The notes under the pieces: generated by a model | What the model was told of the DNA's origin: nothing | Databases searched by the model: none | The model's input: only the letters and a program-made list of their open reading frames with translations | Made by a program: the position numbers and the translations under genes | Part shown: piece by piece, positions 7,225 to 15,133 of the stretch | Layout of the letters: every line of letters starts with the position of its first letter | How positions within the stretch are numbered: the stretch's first letter is position 1 | NCBI GenBank assembly: GCA_030066015.1 | Contig: JASJCL010000044.1 | Location: 1 to 37,843, forward strand | Direction: 5' to 3' | Source: Desulfosarcinaceae bacterium | GTDB taxonomy: Bacteria; Desulfobacterota; Desulfobacteria; Desulfobacterales; Desulfosarcinaceae | DNA: 37,843 nucleotides

Positions 7225-8154
7225 ATGAGGAACCGGCAGGTCACCACCCACATCGATACCACCCGCTGCACCGGTTGCGGCCGCTGCGTCCAGGTCTGCC
7301 CCAAGGAGACCCTCAGCATGGCGGGCGACAAGGCCGTGGTCAGCGGGAACGAATCGATGCACTGCGACCACTGCGCCGCCGTGTGCCCGGAAGGTGCCAT
7401 TCGGGTGAATGCCGTCGATGCCAGCTTGTCGCGCTTCGACAACTTCGAAACGGAGGCCGAGTGGCTGCCCTACGGCGAGGGCGGCACCTCCCAGCTCGTG
7501 CGCCTGATGCGATCGCGGCGCTCCTGCCGCAATTTCCGTCAGGCACCGGTGAGCCTTGGCCTATTGCAGGATTTGGTCAAGGTGGGCATCACCGCGCCAT
7601 CCGGCTCTAACCACCAGCCCTGGACCTTCACGCTTCTGCCGGACCGGGCGCAGGTAGAGGCCTTCGCCCAGCGCATCGCCCACTTCTTCGAGAAGCTCAA
7701 CCGCACGGCGGAGAAGGGCTGGCTGCGACTGCTGCTGCGATGGTGCGGTCAGTCCTCTCTGAGCAACTACTACCGGGATCACCACGCCACCGTCAAAGCG
7801 GGACTCGACGCCTGGCGCAGCGGCGGGCGGGATCTTCTGTTCCACGGCGCCCCCGCGGTGATCGTCGTGGCGGCCGACAAGAGCGCCTCCTGCCCGGCCG
7901 AAGACGCCCTGCTGGCGGCCCAGAACATGCTCCTCGCAGCCCATACCTTGGGACTGGGCACCTGCCTCGTCGGCTTCGCCGTGGAGGCGCTGCGCAACGA
8001 CGCCAGCCTGCGGTCAGCGCTGGAGATTCCGGCGGAGGAGGCGCCCCACGCCGTCATCGCCCTGGGCTGGCCCCGCAAGGTGGAAACCTACAGCACCCTC
8101 TGCGGACGTCTGCCGGTCACCATCCGGCAGCCGAACCTCGTGGTCGCCGATTAG
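7225..8154 (+). CDS. Ferredoxin-nitroreductase fusion protein
   Basis: A 309-residue flavoprotein with an N-terminal iron-sulfur module joined to a nitroreductase-family FMN domain. Residues 15-25 are a complete C-x2-C-x2-C-x3-C-P cluster motif. The second motif has cysteines at 47, 50 and 54, but Ser44 stands where the first cysteine is expected, so the second cluster may be 3Fe-4S, differently ligated, or absent. The FMN domain begins near residue 90 (MRSRRSCRNFRQAPV) and includes GITAPSGSNHQPWTF and the GLGTCLVGF segment. Such fusions carry electrons from an internal ferredoxin to a flavin; the acceptor is unknown. ATG 7225 directly follows the rmuC stop (TGAATG) with AGGAG at 7212-7216, so translation is probably coupled. 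Its 3' end overlaps the convergent crotonase gene by 4 nt. Confidence 0.9.
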   Translation: MRNRQVTTHIDTTRCTGCGRCVQVCPKETLSMAGDKAVVSGNESMHCDHCAAVCPEGAIRVNAVDASLSRFDNFETEAEWLPYGEGGTSQLVRLMRSRRSCRNFRQAPVSLGLLQDLVKVGITAPSGSNHQPWTFTLLPDRAQVEAFAQRIAHFFEKLNRTAEKGWLRLLLRWCGQSSLSNYYRDHHATVKAGLDAWRSGGRDLLFHGAPAVIVVAADKSASCPAEDALLAAQNMLLAAHTLGLGTCLVGFAVEALRNDASLRSALEIPAEEAPHAVIALGWPRKVETYSTLCGRLPVTIRQPNLVVAD

Positions 8155-8930
8155 CACTCTTGCCACACCGGATTGCGCCGCTCGAAGAAAGCCGCCACCC
8201 CCTCTTTGGCGTCCCGGGTGGTGCATAGCCGGGCGAACGCCTCGTTCATCAGATCGAATTGGCGGAAGTAATCCATGTCTTCAGAGGCGTAATACGCTCT
8301 CTTGGCGATCTGAACGGCGATGGGGCTCTTTTTGGCCAGGGTCTCCGCCCAGGTGAGCGCCGCATGCGCCAGATCCGCCTTGGGCACGATGCGGTTGAGC
8401 AGGCCCATCTCCAAGGCCTCGGGCGCTTTGATGAGATCCCCATAGAGCAGCAGCTCCAACGCCTTTTTGCGTCCCACGCAGCGGGCGACGGGGATCACCG
8501 GCCCAACGCAGTTGAGGCCAACGTTGATGGCCGTGAGACCCATCTTGGCATTCTCCGCCGCAATGGCCAGATCTGCAGCCGCCACCAGTCCCATGCCGTT
8601 GGCCGCCGCGACCCCCTGCACCTGGGCGATGACGGGCTTGGTGAGCTTGGCGATGGTGATGAGGGGCTGCTCCATGTGCTCGATCCAGGCCCGATATTGC
8701 ATGGCGGACTTGTCGGCCAGCTCATTGACGTCGATCCCGGCACAAAAGGCCTTGCCGGCGCCCTTGATGAGGATCACCCGCACCTTGGGATCCGCGTCCA
8801 TGGCCAGAAAGGCGTCTTGCAGCTCTTCGGCCAGCAGGCTGTTGAAGGTGTTGAGCTGGTCCGGTCGATTGAGGGTGATGGTGCCGACAAACCGGTCGCT
8901 CACATCGGTCAGCAGATGGGTGTAAGGCAT
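8151..8930 (-). CDS. Enoyl-CoA hydratase/isomerase (crotonase) family protein without both catalytic Glu
   Basis: A 259-residue crotonase-fold protein. Seen are the N-terminal VGTITLNRPDQLNTF block, the oxyanion/CoA segment KAFCAGIDVNEL, the second oxyanion block QGVAAANGMGLVAAADLAIA and the C-terminal RRNPVW. In rat-type crotonase the catalytic glutamates lie in GGGCELA and GLPEIKLG. Here the matching positions read ANGMGLV and GLTAINVG, so both glutamates are replaced and ordinary hydration is unlikely. Isomerase, hydrolase, decarboxylase or C-C lyase chemistry on an acyl-CoA is possible. ATG 8930 is preceded by GGAGGAG. It is the last gene of the leftward FAD-oxidoreductase/AOR/MoaD set, 159 nt after moaD, so co-transcription is likely but not certain. 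Confidence 0.9.
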   Translation of the reverse strand: MPYTHLLTDVSDRFVGTITLNRPDQLNTFNSLLAEELQDAFLAMDADPKVRVILIKGAGKAFCAGIDVNELADKSAMQYRAWIEHMEQPLITIAKLTKPVIAQVQGVAAANGMGLVAAADLAIAAENAKMGLTAINVGLNCVGPVIPVARCVGRKKALELLLYGDLIKAPEALEMGLLNRIVPKADLAHAALTWAETLAKKSPIAVQIAKRAYYASEDMDYFRQFDLMNEAFARLCTTRDAKEGVAAFFERRNPVWQEC

Positions 8931-9089
8931 GGTCTCCTCCTGGGCGTGTCTCGAAAGTGGTGCGCCATGGTGCGCCGGCGGGCACCGATGGCGTCGGCAA
9001 GGTCCCGCTGCGCGCGCGGTCTCGGCAGGCGGCGAGGTCTCGCAAGTGGCGCGGTCCAATTTCGCGCGAGGACCGATTGGATAGGGCTG

Positions 9090-9323
9090 TCAGCCACCCT
9101 CGATGGGCGACATGAGCACAATCTCGTCGTTGGCGGCGAGTTGGGCATCATCGGCCACCCGACGTCCGTTGACCAGGGTGGTTCGCGGGACCGTCGCGGG
9201 TATCTTCAGCTGCCGCAGAAGATCGTTCAGCGAGGCGCCCGACGGCAACCTTTCCTCAAACACCCCCTGGCCGGCCGGTGCAAAGCGCTGCAACTGGTTG
9301 AACAATTTCACCGTGACCATCAT
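9090..9323 (-). CDS. MoaD/ThiS-family sulfur carrier protein
   Basis: A 77-residue beta-grasp protein ending in the diagnostic di-glycine (SPIEGG), the site of adenylation and thiocarboxylation in MoaD/ThiS proteins. Other family marks are VTVKLFNQLQRF at the start, TLVNGRRV in the middle and NDEIVLMSPI before the tail. It starts 8 nt after the AOR stop (ATG 9323 or the preceding ATG 9320 in frame; GAGG upstream). Small MoaD-like proteins next to AOR genes are thought to supply dithiolene sulfur for tungstopterin. Context therefore favours dedicated cofactor sulfuration for the adjacent oxidoreductase over housekeeping MoaD or ThiS. Confidence 0.92.
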   Translation of the reverse strand: MMVTVKLFNQLQRFAPAGQGVFEERLPSGASLNDLLRQLKIPATVPRTTLVNGRRVADDAQLAANDEIVLMSPIEGG

Positions 9324-9331
9324 CGTCGGCC

Positions 9332-11161
9332 TCAGGTCAGCCCCAATTCGGCGAGTCGCTCTGCCGTTGGGATCCCATCCGCCGACCAGCCCTGGGCCTG
9401 ATAGTATTCATCCAGCATCTTATCCAGTTGACATACCAGCCCTTTGGCGGGCCCGGTGGGTGCCGGCGCTGTTGTCAAGCGATCGGGGAGGCTGTCATCC
9501 TTGCGCGAAAAACCCATTTGCGTCAGGAAGAGCCGTTCGGCGTTGATGATGCGCTCGCCGGCCGTGCGGAGCTCCGCCAGACTGTAGTCAGCGCCGGTGG
9601 CGGCGTTCAGATATTCCAGGATGCCCACCGGGGCCACGTCGAGGTCCTTGGCCGCCAGGTTACGCACAGCGAAAAAGATGCACAAACCGGCGGCATCGAT
9701 GAGGGCCGACAGGTCCTGAAAGGCCTTCGTGACCTTGGCCTTGCCCTCCCATTGCAGGGGATCCATCGCCTGGGGAACGCCGAAGAGCTCGAAATAGGCG
9801 GGGTCACCCCGCATGTGGGAGCCCCCGATGGGAGAGGTGGCATAGGCCAGTCCCATCGCCTGGGATCCGCGGGGTTCGTATCCGGGAAACTCCTGCTTTT
9901 TCGAGACCATCGCCAACTCTGGATGGCCGCAGTGGTCTGCCAGGCGGTAGCTGCCCTCGGCCAGCAGATCACCGATGCCCTCGCGGCTGGCCGTCATGCG
10001 GGTCAGCGCCACCAGGGCGTCGGCGTCGCCCCAGGCGAGGGGGCGGCCCACACGGTCCTCGGAGAGGTACCCGCGCTCCACGAGCTCCATGGCACAGGCG
10101 ATGGTGGCGCCCATGGTGATCGTGTCCATCCCCATCTCGTTGCAGATGTAGTTGGCCTTGGTGATGGCGGCCAAATCGTCCACCATGCAGTTGGATCCCA
10201 TGGCATAGATGGTTTCATATTCGGGCCCCTCGCCCTCGCCGGCATAGGGTGCCGCGTCCACCCGTGTGCGGCGGCCGCAGCCGATGGGACAGCTGTAGCA
10301 GGCCGCGTTCTTCAGAAGAAAGCGTCGCGTCAGCTCCTCGCCGTGAATCTTCTCCCAGCCGTCGAAAGTGCCCTGCTGCCAGTTCTTGGTGGGCAGAACG
10401 CCGAAATTCTGGGTCGCCATCACCACGCCGGCCGTACCGTTGATGGTCAGACCGAGGGGCGTCTCTTTGACACCGGCCCGGAAGATATCGAGGATCTCTT
10501 TGTTGAAGGCCTTGAAGCGTTCCGGACGGGCCAGCGGGATCCGGCCCCTGCCCCGCACCACCACCGCCTTGAGACGTTTACTGCCCATCACGGCACCCAC
10601 ACCCGACCGACCGGCGGCGCGGTGTTTGTCGTTCATGATGGCGGCGAAGCGAACCCCCCGTTCGCCGGCCGGACCGATACAGGCCACCCGCGCTTTGGCA
10701 TCCGTCTCGGCCAGGAGGCGGTCTGTGGTCTGATGGGTATCCGTGCCCCAGAGGTGGTCGGCGGGGCGCAACTCGGCGAGCTCCGGATCGAGGTAGAGAT
10801 ACACCGGCGTGGCGGCCCGGCCCGTGACAATAATAGCGTCGTAGCCGGTACGTTTAAACTCCGTGGGAAACCGACCGCCGGCGTTGGAGCAGGTGATGGC
10901 GCCGGTGAGGGGCGATTTGGTCATCACCATGTAGCGCGCCCCGGTGGGGGCGCCGGTCCCGGTGAGGGGGCCGGTGGCCATAATCAAGGGGTTCGCCGCG
11001 CTGAGCGGATCCACCAGGGGGTCTGCCTCCCGGCGCAGGAAGTAGATGCCCAGGCCGCGACCACCGACGTAGGCCTTGGCCACTTCAGGGTCCAAATCCG
11101 CCGATGTGCAGGTTCCAGCCGTCAGGTCGACCCGCAGTATTTTCCCCCGCCATCCGTACAT
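9332..11161 (-). CDS. aor: Aldehyde:ferredoxin oxidoreductase (tungstopterin)
   Basis: A 609-residue AOR-family enzyme oxidising aldehydes to acids (or the reverse) with ferredoxin, using a bis-pterin tungsten centre and one 4Fe-4S cluster. The N-terminal MYGWRGKILRVDLT, YVGGRGLG and TGPLTGTGAPTGAR blocks are typical. The cluster ligands C288-x2-C291-x3-C295 (CYSCPIGC) and C494 (AAGLCIFF) fall at the same residue numbers as those of Pyrococcus furiosus AOR. The pterin contacts include the GSNCMVDDL and SPIGGSHMRGDP regions. ATG 11161 is preceded by GGAGG. It sits between an FAD-dependent amine oxidoreductase (88 nt upstream) and a MoaD protein (8 nt downstream), which suggests it removes an aldehyde made by the flavoenzyme. 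No sign of truncation. Confidence 0.96.
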   Translation of the reverse strand: MYGWRGKILRVDLTAGTCTSADLDPEVAKAYVGGRGLGIYFLRREADPLVDPLSAANPLIMATGPLTGTGAPTGARYMVMTKSPLTGAITCSNAGGRFPTEFKRTGYDAIIVTGRAATPVYLYLDPELAELRPADHLWGTDTHQTTDRLLAETDAKARVACIGPAGERGVRFAAIMNDKHRAAGRSGVGAVMGSKRLKAVVVRGRGRIPLARPERFKAFNKEILDIFRAGVKETPLGLTINGTAGVVMATQNFGVLPTKNWQQGTFDGWEKIHGEELTRRFLLKNAACYSCPIGCGRRTRVDAAPYAGEGEGPEYETIYAMGSNCMVDDLAAITKANYICNEMGMDTITMGATIACAMELVERGYLSEDRVGRPLAWGDADALVALTRMTASREGIGDLLAEGSYRLADHCGHPELAMVSKKQEFPGYEPRGSQAMGLAYATSPIGGSHMRGDPAYFELFGVPQAMDPLQWEGKAKVTKAFQDLSALIDAAGLCIFFAVRNLAAKDLDVAPVGILEYLNAATGADYSLAELRTAGERIINAERLFLTQMGFSRKDDSLPDRLTTAPAPTGPAKGLVCQLDKMLDEYYQAQGWSADGIPTAERLAELGLT

Positions 11162-11249
11162 AGGACCTCCTTCATGGGTGCTGCCCAGGCGTCACCGCGG
11201 CAGCCGGATCTGCCGCCCCGCGCCCGGGCATCGGGCCATCGCCCACCGG

Positions 11250-12419
11250 CTAGACGATCACGTTGGTGGCGATGGGTTGATTGTCCAAAACCCGCTGGGT
11301 GCCGAAGACCGTCAGATCCATGCTGGTCTCTTTGCCCGTCATCAGCTCGGCCATGTGGCGGCCGACCGCAGCGGCCTGTTGGAATCCGTGGCCCGAGAAA
11401 CCATTGGCCAGGAAAAAGCCTTTCAGCTCGGGCCATTCCCCCAATATGGCATTGGCATCCAAGGTGTTGACGGCATAGAGCCCCGCCCAACCGCGGATCA
11501 GCTTGAGGGTCTCGAGCTGGGGGTTGAATTCGGCCAGCTCGGGCCAGACAATCTCCATGAAACGCGCTTCATCCCAGGTAAAATCAAAACCGATGGGATC
11601 TTCCGCCAGCGTCTTGCTGACGAAGAGCGTTCCCCCAGCTTCACGTGCAATGTAAAGCCCCGACGGCAGAACGGTCAACCGTGGCATGCGCTCTTGTTTG
11701 ATTTTGGGGTCCACGGCGAAGACCTGTCGCTTCACCGGCACCACCGGAATGTGGACGCCGGCGGTCTTGGCGATTTCGCCGGCCCAGGCACCGGCGCAGT
11801 TCAGGACGATCTTGGCGCTGAGGGACTGCCCGGTGGCCAGCCGGACACCGCTCACGGCGCCGTCCCGGGTGGTGACCGCCGTCACCTCGTCGGTAAGATA
11901 GTCCGCTCCCAGGGACTTGGCCTTGCGCCGGAATCCCATCAGCACAGCATAGGGGTCCATGGTCCCCTCATCCGGTCCATAGGTGGCCCCGGTGTAGGGG
12001 GCGATGTTGCAGTGGCCCAGACGCTGGGCCAATGTCTCCTGGGGCCACCACTCCACATGACACCCCAGTTCCCGCTGCATGGCCATCTCCTGACGGGCCC
12101 GTGCCTGCTGTTCGGGTGCCACGAGAAAAAGGTTGCCCTCGCGGTGCCAGGCGATGTGGGGCTTGATATCGTCCACCGCCATGGTCTCTTCGAAATGTTC
12201 CAGAAACTCATAGGCGTACTGGGAGATGCGCACATTCTCCTTGAGATTGAACTGGGTGCGCACGTTGCCGATGCTCAGCGGGGTCGAGGCTCTGGCATAG
12301 GTGGGATCCCTTTCGACGACCGCGACCCTCAAGGAATCTGTCACCATCAGATGGTAGGCCGTCGAACTGCCCATGACGCCACCGCCGACTATGATGATAT
12401 CGTAGCGCGCATCGCTCAT
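11250..12419 (-). CDS. FAD-dependent oxidoreductase (sarcosine oxidase beta / DadA-like)
   Basis: A 389-residue cytoplasmic DAO-family flavoprotein. The Rossmann motif is near the N-terminus (DIIIVGGGVMGSSTAYHL, about residues 7-24), followed by VAVVERD at the second strand. The family's STPLSIGNVRTQF segment and the closing FFLANGFSGHGFQQAAAVG block carry FAD and substrate contacts. Relatives oxidise secondary or tertiary amines (sarcosine, dimethylglycine) or D-amino/imino acids; the SIGNVRTQF segment suggests the sarcosine/dimethylglycine side. ATG 12419 with GGAGGAGGG upstream fixes the start. It is first in the leftward set with AOR, MoaD and crotonase. An amine oxidation releasing an aldehyde, removed by AOR, is a reasonable inference. 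The electron acceptor is unclear. Confidence 0.9.
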   Translation of the reverse strand: MSDARYDIIIVGGGVMGSSTAYHLMVTDSLRVAVVERDPTYARASTPLSIGNVRTQFNLKENVRISQYAYEFLEHFEETMAVDDIKPHIAWHREGNLFLVAPEQQARARQEMAMQRELGCHVEWWPQETLAQRLGHCNIAPYTGATYGPDEGTMDPYAVLMGFRRKAKSLGADYLTDEVTAVTTRDGAVSGVRLATGQSLSAKIVLNCAGAWAGEIAKTAGVHIPVVPVKRQVFAVDPKIKQERMPRLTVLPSGLYIAREAGGTLFVSKTLAEDPIGFDFTWDEARFMEIVWPELAEFNPQLETLKLIRGWAGLYAVNTLDANAILGEWPELKGFFLANGFSGHGFQQAAAVGRHMAELMTGKETSMDLTVFGTQRVLDNQPIATNVIV

Positions 12420-12744
12420 GATCTGCCCTCCTCCATGGAGACGGGGAAGCTCTCCAGTCGTCCTCCCCAATAAATTCAACCATTGATTTATTTATTGTTA
12501 ACTATTAGTATTTCTATATAGCACATTGATTGTCAAGATCTTTATCCATACTGAAAATGGGGGTCGACCGGCGGGGATGCTGCCTCCGCAATGCCGCAGC
12601 ATCCCTCACGGTTGACAACATGGCGCTCACCGACGCAAGCTAGCATCGCCCTTTCGGTGGTGATCGGGCGGTCTTCGATACACCGATAGGCGCGTCCGGA
12701 CAGACGCCGTGTCCATCAATATCCAATAGGGAGCGGGAGCGAAG
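12420..12744. other. Divergent intergenic region between FAD oxidoreductase and MalY-type gene
   Basis: The left half (12480-12550) is strikingly A/T-rich against the GC-rich surroundings and holds the leftward promoter plus a near-palindrome around GTTAAC (12497-12502). The right half is GC-rich and holds the ribosome site of the rightward gene; I see no good rightward -10/-35 pair. Confidence 0.5.
12507..12536 (-). promoter_or_regulatory. Sigma-70-like promoter for the FAD-oxidoreductase/AOR operon
   Basis: On the minus strand, consensus TTGACA at 12536-12531 is followed after 18 nt by AATACT at 12512-12507. Transcription would begin near 12500, leaving a leader of about 80 nt before the ATG at 12419. 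Confidence 0.55.
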
Positions 12745-13899
12745 ATGCCAGGCGCTGACGGCTTCGATTTCGACACGATCGTGGAACGGCAGGAGACGGC
12801 AAGTCTCAAGTGGGACCGCTACAAGGGGCAGGACATCATTCCCATGTGGCTGGCCGATATGGACTTCAAATCACCGCCGGCCGTTATCCGCGCCATCCAG
12901 GCGAAGGCCGCGGAGGGCGTCTTCGGATACACCCTGCCGCCGTATCGGCTGAACGAGATCATCGTGGCCATGTTGGCCAGACAATACGATTGGCAGGTGC
13001 ATCCCGATTGGCTGGTGTGGCTGCCCGGCCTGGTGACGGGCCTGAATGTGGTCTGTCGCGCCGTGGGGGCGGATGGCGATGGGGTCATAACCTCTGTACC
13101 CGTCTATCCGCCCTTTCTCTCCGCTCCCCGGTACAGCCGCCGCGAATTGATCCCCGTGCCCCTGTTGGAGAGGGGCCTGCGCTGGGAGATCGATTTCGAG
13201 CGACTCGAGGCGGCCATCACCGAATCAACCCGCCTCTTCATCCTCTGCAATCCGCACAACCCCGTCGGACGGGTGTTTACGCGCGAAGAATTGTTGCGGC
13301 TGGCGGCCATCTGCGACCGGCACGACATCGTTATCTGCTCTGACGAGATCCACTGCGAGTTGATCCTGGACCGCGACAAGATCCATATTCCCACCGCTAC
13401 CCTGGATCCCGACATCGCCGCACGCACCATCACCTTCATGTCACCCAGCAAGACCTACAACCTGCCCGGACTGGGCTGCGCCTTCGCCGTCATCTCCGAT
13501 CCAAAATTGCGCAAGCGCTTCAACGGCGCCATGGCGGGAATCGTGCCACGACCCAATACCTTGGGCTATGCGGCGGCAATGGCGGCCTACACTGAATGCA
13601 CCGACTGGCAGGCCGCTCTGCTGAGCTATCTGCGCGGCAACCGCGAGCGGGTCGCGGCGGCCATCAGCGATATGGCGCCACTGGCCATGGGACCGGTGGA
13701 AGCGACCTATCTGGCATGGATCGACCTGCGCCGGAGCGGCATCGACAAACCGGTTCGCTTTTTTGAATCCGCCGGTGTCGGGCTACAAGAGGGGGCCGAG
13801 TTCATGGGGCCGGGCTTCGCCCGTTTGAACTTTGGCTGTCCACGCAGCCTGCTGGAGAGAGCCCTGATGCGGATGAAGCGGGCGCTGGCGGCATCGTAA
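12745..13899 (+). CDS. MalY/PatB-type PLP-dependent C-S lyase / aminotransferase
   Basis: A 384-residue fold-type I PLP enzyme of the MalY/PatB group, which cleaves cystathionine or related thioethers (beta-C-S lyase) or acts as an aminotransferase. Diagnostic segments are WLADMDFKSPPAV near residue 35, the aromatic GYTLPP near 61, LCNPHNPVGRVF at 167-178, CSDEIHCELIL at 198-208 and the PLP lysine K236 in SPSKTYNLPGLGCAF. The C-terminal FARLNFGCPR carries the carboxylate-binding arginine. ATG 12745 follows GGGAGCGAAG. It faces the GntR gene, which ends 46 nt beyond, and is divergent from the FAD-oxidoreductase operon, so one regulator might serve both. The substrate is not determined. Confidence 0.92.
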   Translation: MPGADGFDFDTIVERQETASLKWDRYKGQDIIPMWLADMDFKSPPAVIRAIQAKAAEGVFGYTLPPYRLNEIIVAMLARQYDWQVHPDWLVWLPGLVTGLNVVCRAVGADGDGVITSVPVYPPFLSAPRYSRRELIPVPLLERGLRWEIDFERLEAAITESTRLFILCNPHNPVGRVFTREELLRLAAICDRHDIVICSDEIHCELILDRDKIHIPTATLDPDIAARTITFMSPSKTYNLPGLGCAFAVISDPKLRKRFNGAMAGIVPRPNTLGYAAAMAAYTECTDWQAALLSYLRGNRERVAAAISDMAPLAMGPVEATYLAWIDLRRSGIDKPVRFFESAGVGLQEGAEFMGPGFARLNFGCPRSLLERALMRMKRALAAS

Positions 13900-13944
13900 C
13901 AGCGGCGCAACCCGCGGCTGAGCGGGCGGCGGGCGCGACAGGCA

Positions 13945-14664
13945 TCAAAAGAGGGACTTCACCCCCACGAGATACGCCTTCATGTAGGCCTGCCGGATCT
14001 TCGCCGCTGCGGCCACATCCCTGTTGGTGAAAGCCTCCTGAAACGCCTGCATCTCTTCCAGGAAGAGGGGCCGGCATCTTTCGAAATCCCCCTTCTGGTA
14101 AGCCAGCAGATTGATCCGCAGGGTGATGTGATACAGATAGTCGGACATCTCCCGCAGGATGGGATTTTGGGCGGCCTCGTAAAGGATGTCGCGGAATTTG
14201 AAATCGACCTGGATGAAACTGATGTCCGGCGTGTGATGGCCGTTCTCGAACCCCCGACTTAGTGTGTCGATCAATCGGCCGATCCGATCGATGGCGGCCT
14301 GAGTGGCGTTCTCACACGCCAGCCGTGCCGCCAGCGCTTCGATATCGAAGCGGATCTGAAAGGTCTGGATGATTTTCTGAAAGTCGATCTCGGTCACCTG
14401 GGTTCCCAAGCGGGGCATCGTGACGACCAACTTCTTCCACTCCAACTGCTTCAGCACCTCGCGCAGCGGCCCCCGGCTGGTGCCGAACTCCTCGGCCAAG
14501 GTGGTCTCGTTGAGGATCTCGCCTGGTGAATACTGCATGTAGAGGATGCGGTGCAGCAGGACGTCGAATATTTTCTCCTTTTTAGTGATTACCAACCTCC
14601 CGCGCTTGGCCCACCGGCCGGGCCCCACCTTTGGGGGATTCGAGACTGTCTCACGTGGGCCCAC
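13945..14664 (-). CDS. GntR-family transcriptional regulator, FCD-type effector domain
   Basis: A GntR/FadR-subfamily repressor or activator. The winged helix-turn-helix runs from KKEKIFDVLLHRILY to about residue 95, with the typical SPGEILNETTLAEEFGTSRGPLREVLKQLE core. The all-helical FCD domain (about 105-235) shows FQIRFDIEALAARLACENA, QVDFKFRDILYEAA and LRINLLAYQKGDF. FCD regulators bind carboxylic or amino acid metabolites. The start is uncertain: GTG at 14664 is the first codon available but lies inside the operator-like array, and nothing before ITKKEK (near 14589) looks conserved. TTG 14595 is an alternative. No start has ideal ribosome-site spacing. Convergent with the MalY-type gene. 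The 15-bp repeat array immediately upstream strongly suggests autoregulation. Confidence 0.9.
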   Translation of the reverse strand: MGPRETVSNPPKVGPGRWAKRGRLVITKKEKIFDVLLHRILYMQYSPGEILNETTLAEEFGTSRGPLREVLKQLEWKKLVVTMPRLGTQVTEIDFQKIIQTFQIRFDIEALAARLACENATQAAIDRIGRLIDTLSRGFENGHHTPDISFIQVDFKFRDILYEAAQNPILREMSDYLYHITLRINLLAYQKGDFERCRPLFLEEMQAFQEAFTNRDVAAAAKIRQAYMKAYLVGVKSLF

Positions 14665-14742
14665 CTCAATTTAGACTATCCTGATAGAGGCCATCTCTGT
14701 GGAGACCATCTCGAAAGAGACCATCTCGATCGAGACCATCTC
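14642..14742. repeat. 15-bp-period array of a GAGACCATCTC semi-palindrome (operator array)
   Basis: The 11-bp word GAGACCATCTC (arms GAGA/TCTC around CCA) occurs exactly at 14702, 14717 and 14732 and as GAGGCCATCTC at 14687, each separated by 4 unrelated bases, a strict 15-bp period. Degenerate copies stay in register further left at 14672 (7/11), 14657 (8/11) and 14642 (GAGACTGTCTC, 9/11). The array lies at the 5' end of the GntR gene. A minus-strand TATACA at 14751-14746, just outside its right end, could be the -10 element, so bound protein would sit on the transcription start. Confidence 0.8.
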
Positions 14743-15133
14743 TGTTGTATACTTTTAGTCGACTTACAATTTACAGAAAGCACCGACCTCCGTCAACCCC
14801 ATCGGGGGCCGGTCAGCGGGTCATTGATCGCTGATCCGGGTGGACACGCGGCGGCGGGCGGCGGGGTTAGGATGGCACGGGTGCCCTATGCAGCGTCCGC
14901 ACCAATGGTAAAGGCCGCCATCCTGCTGGTGCGGATGGCGGCCGGATCATCCGAATGAAATCCGGATGATGGGGAGGGCGTCGGTTATCATTGTCGGTGG
15001 CACCCCGCAGGCGCCGTCAGTGCCGGCCGTGGAGGCGTGGCGTCATTCGCAAACACATCTCGATCGCCATTGGGGGATGGTCCTCGATCCGCCCAGAACC
15101 CAGCGGGGTGCCTTTAGTGCCGTCAAGGCCCCA
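14743..15133. other. Non-coding interval between the GntR gene and the racemase gene
   Basis: I find no credible gene here. It contains the probable GntR promoter (left end), two hairpins (14913-14943 and 14946-14970) that lie downstream of the long leftward operon, and otherwise featureless GC-rich sequence from 14975 to 15133. Confidence 0.5.
14908..14943 (-). terminator. Hairpin, probable weak terminator of the long quaternary-amine operon
   Basis: A perfect 11-bp stem (GGCCGCCATCC 14913-14923 with 14933-14943, 9-nt loop) is followed on the minus strand by UUU only. It is about 190 nt past the last gene's stop. A second 8-bp inverted repeat (14946-14953 with 14963-14970) precedes it in transcription order. 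The short U-run makes Rho-independent action uncertain. Confidence 0.5.

Noticed and set aside
9428-11470. A 680-codon open frame on the plus strand opposite aor and the flavoprotein gene
   Set aside because: It mirrors the codon structure of genuine GC-rich genes on the other strand; its translation is low-complexity (His/Gly/Arg/Gln-rich) and shows no family motif, while the minus strand encodes complete AOR with all cluster ligands.
14687-14742. Possible short CRISPR-like array
   Set aside because: The repeat is 11 bp with 4-bp spacers and a 15-bp period, far too small for CRISPR; there is no cas gene. Interpreted as an operator array.
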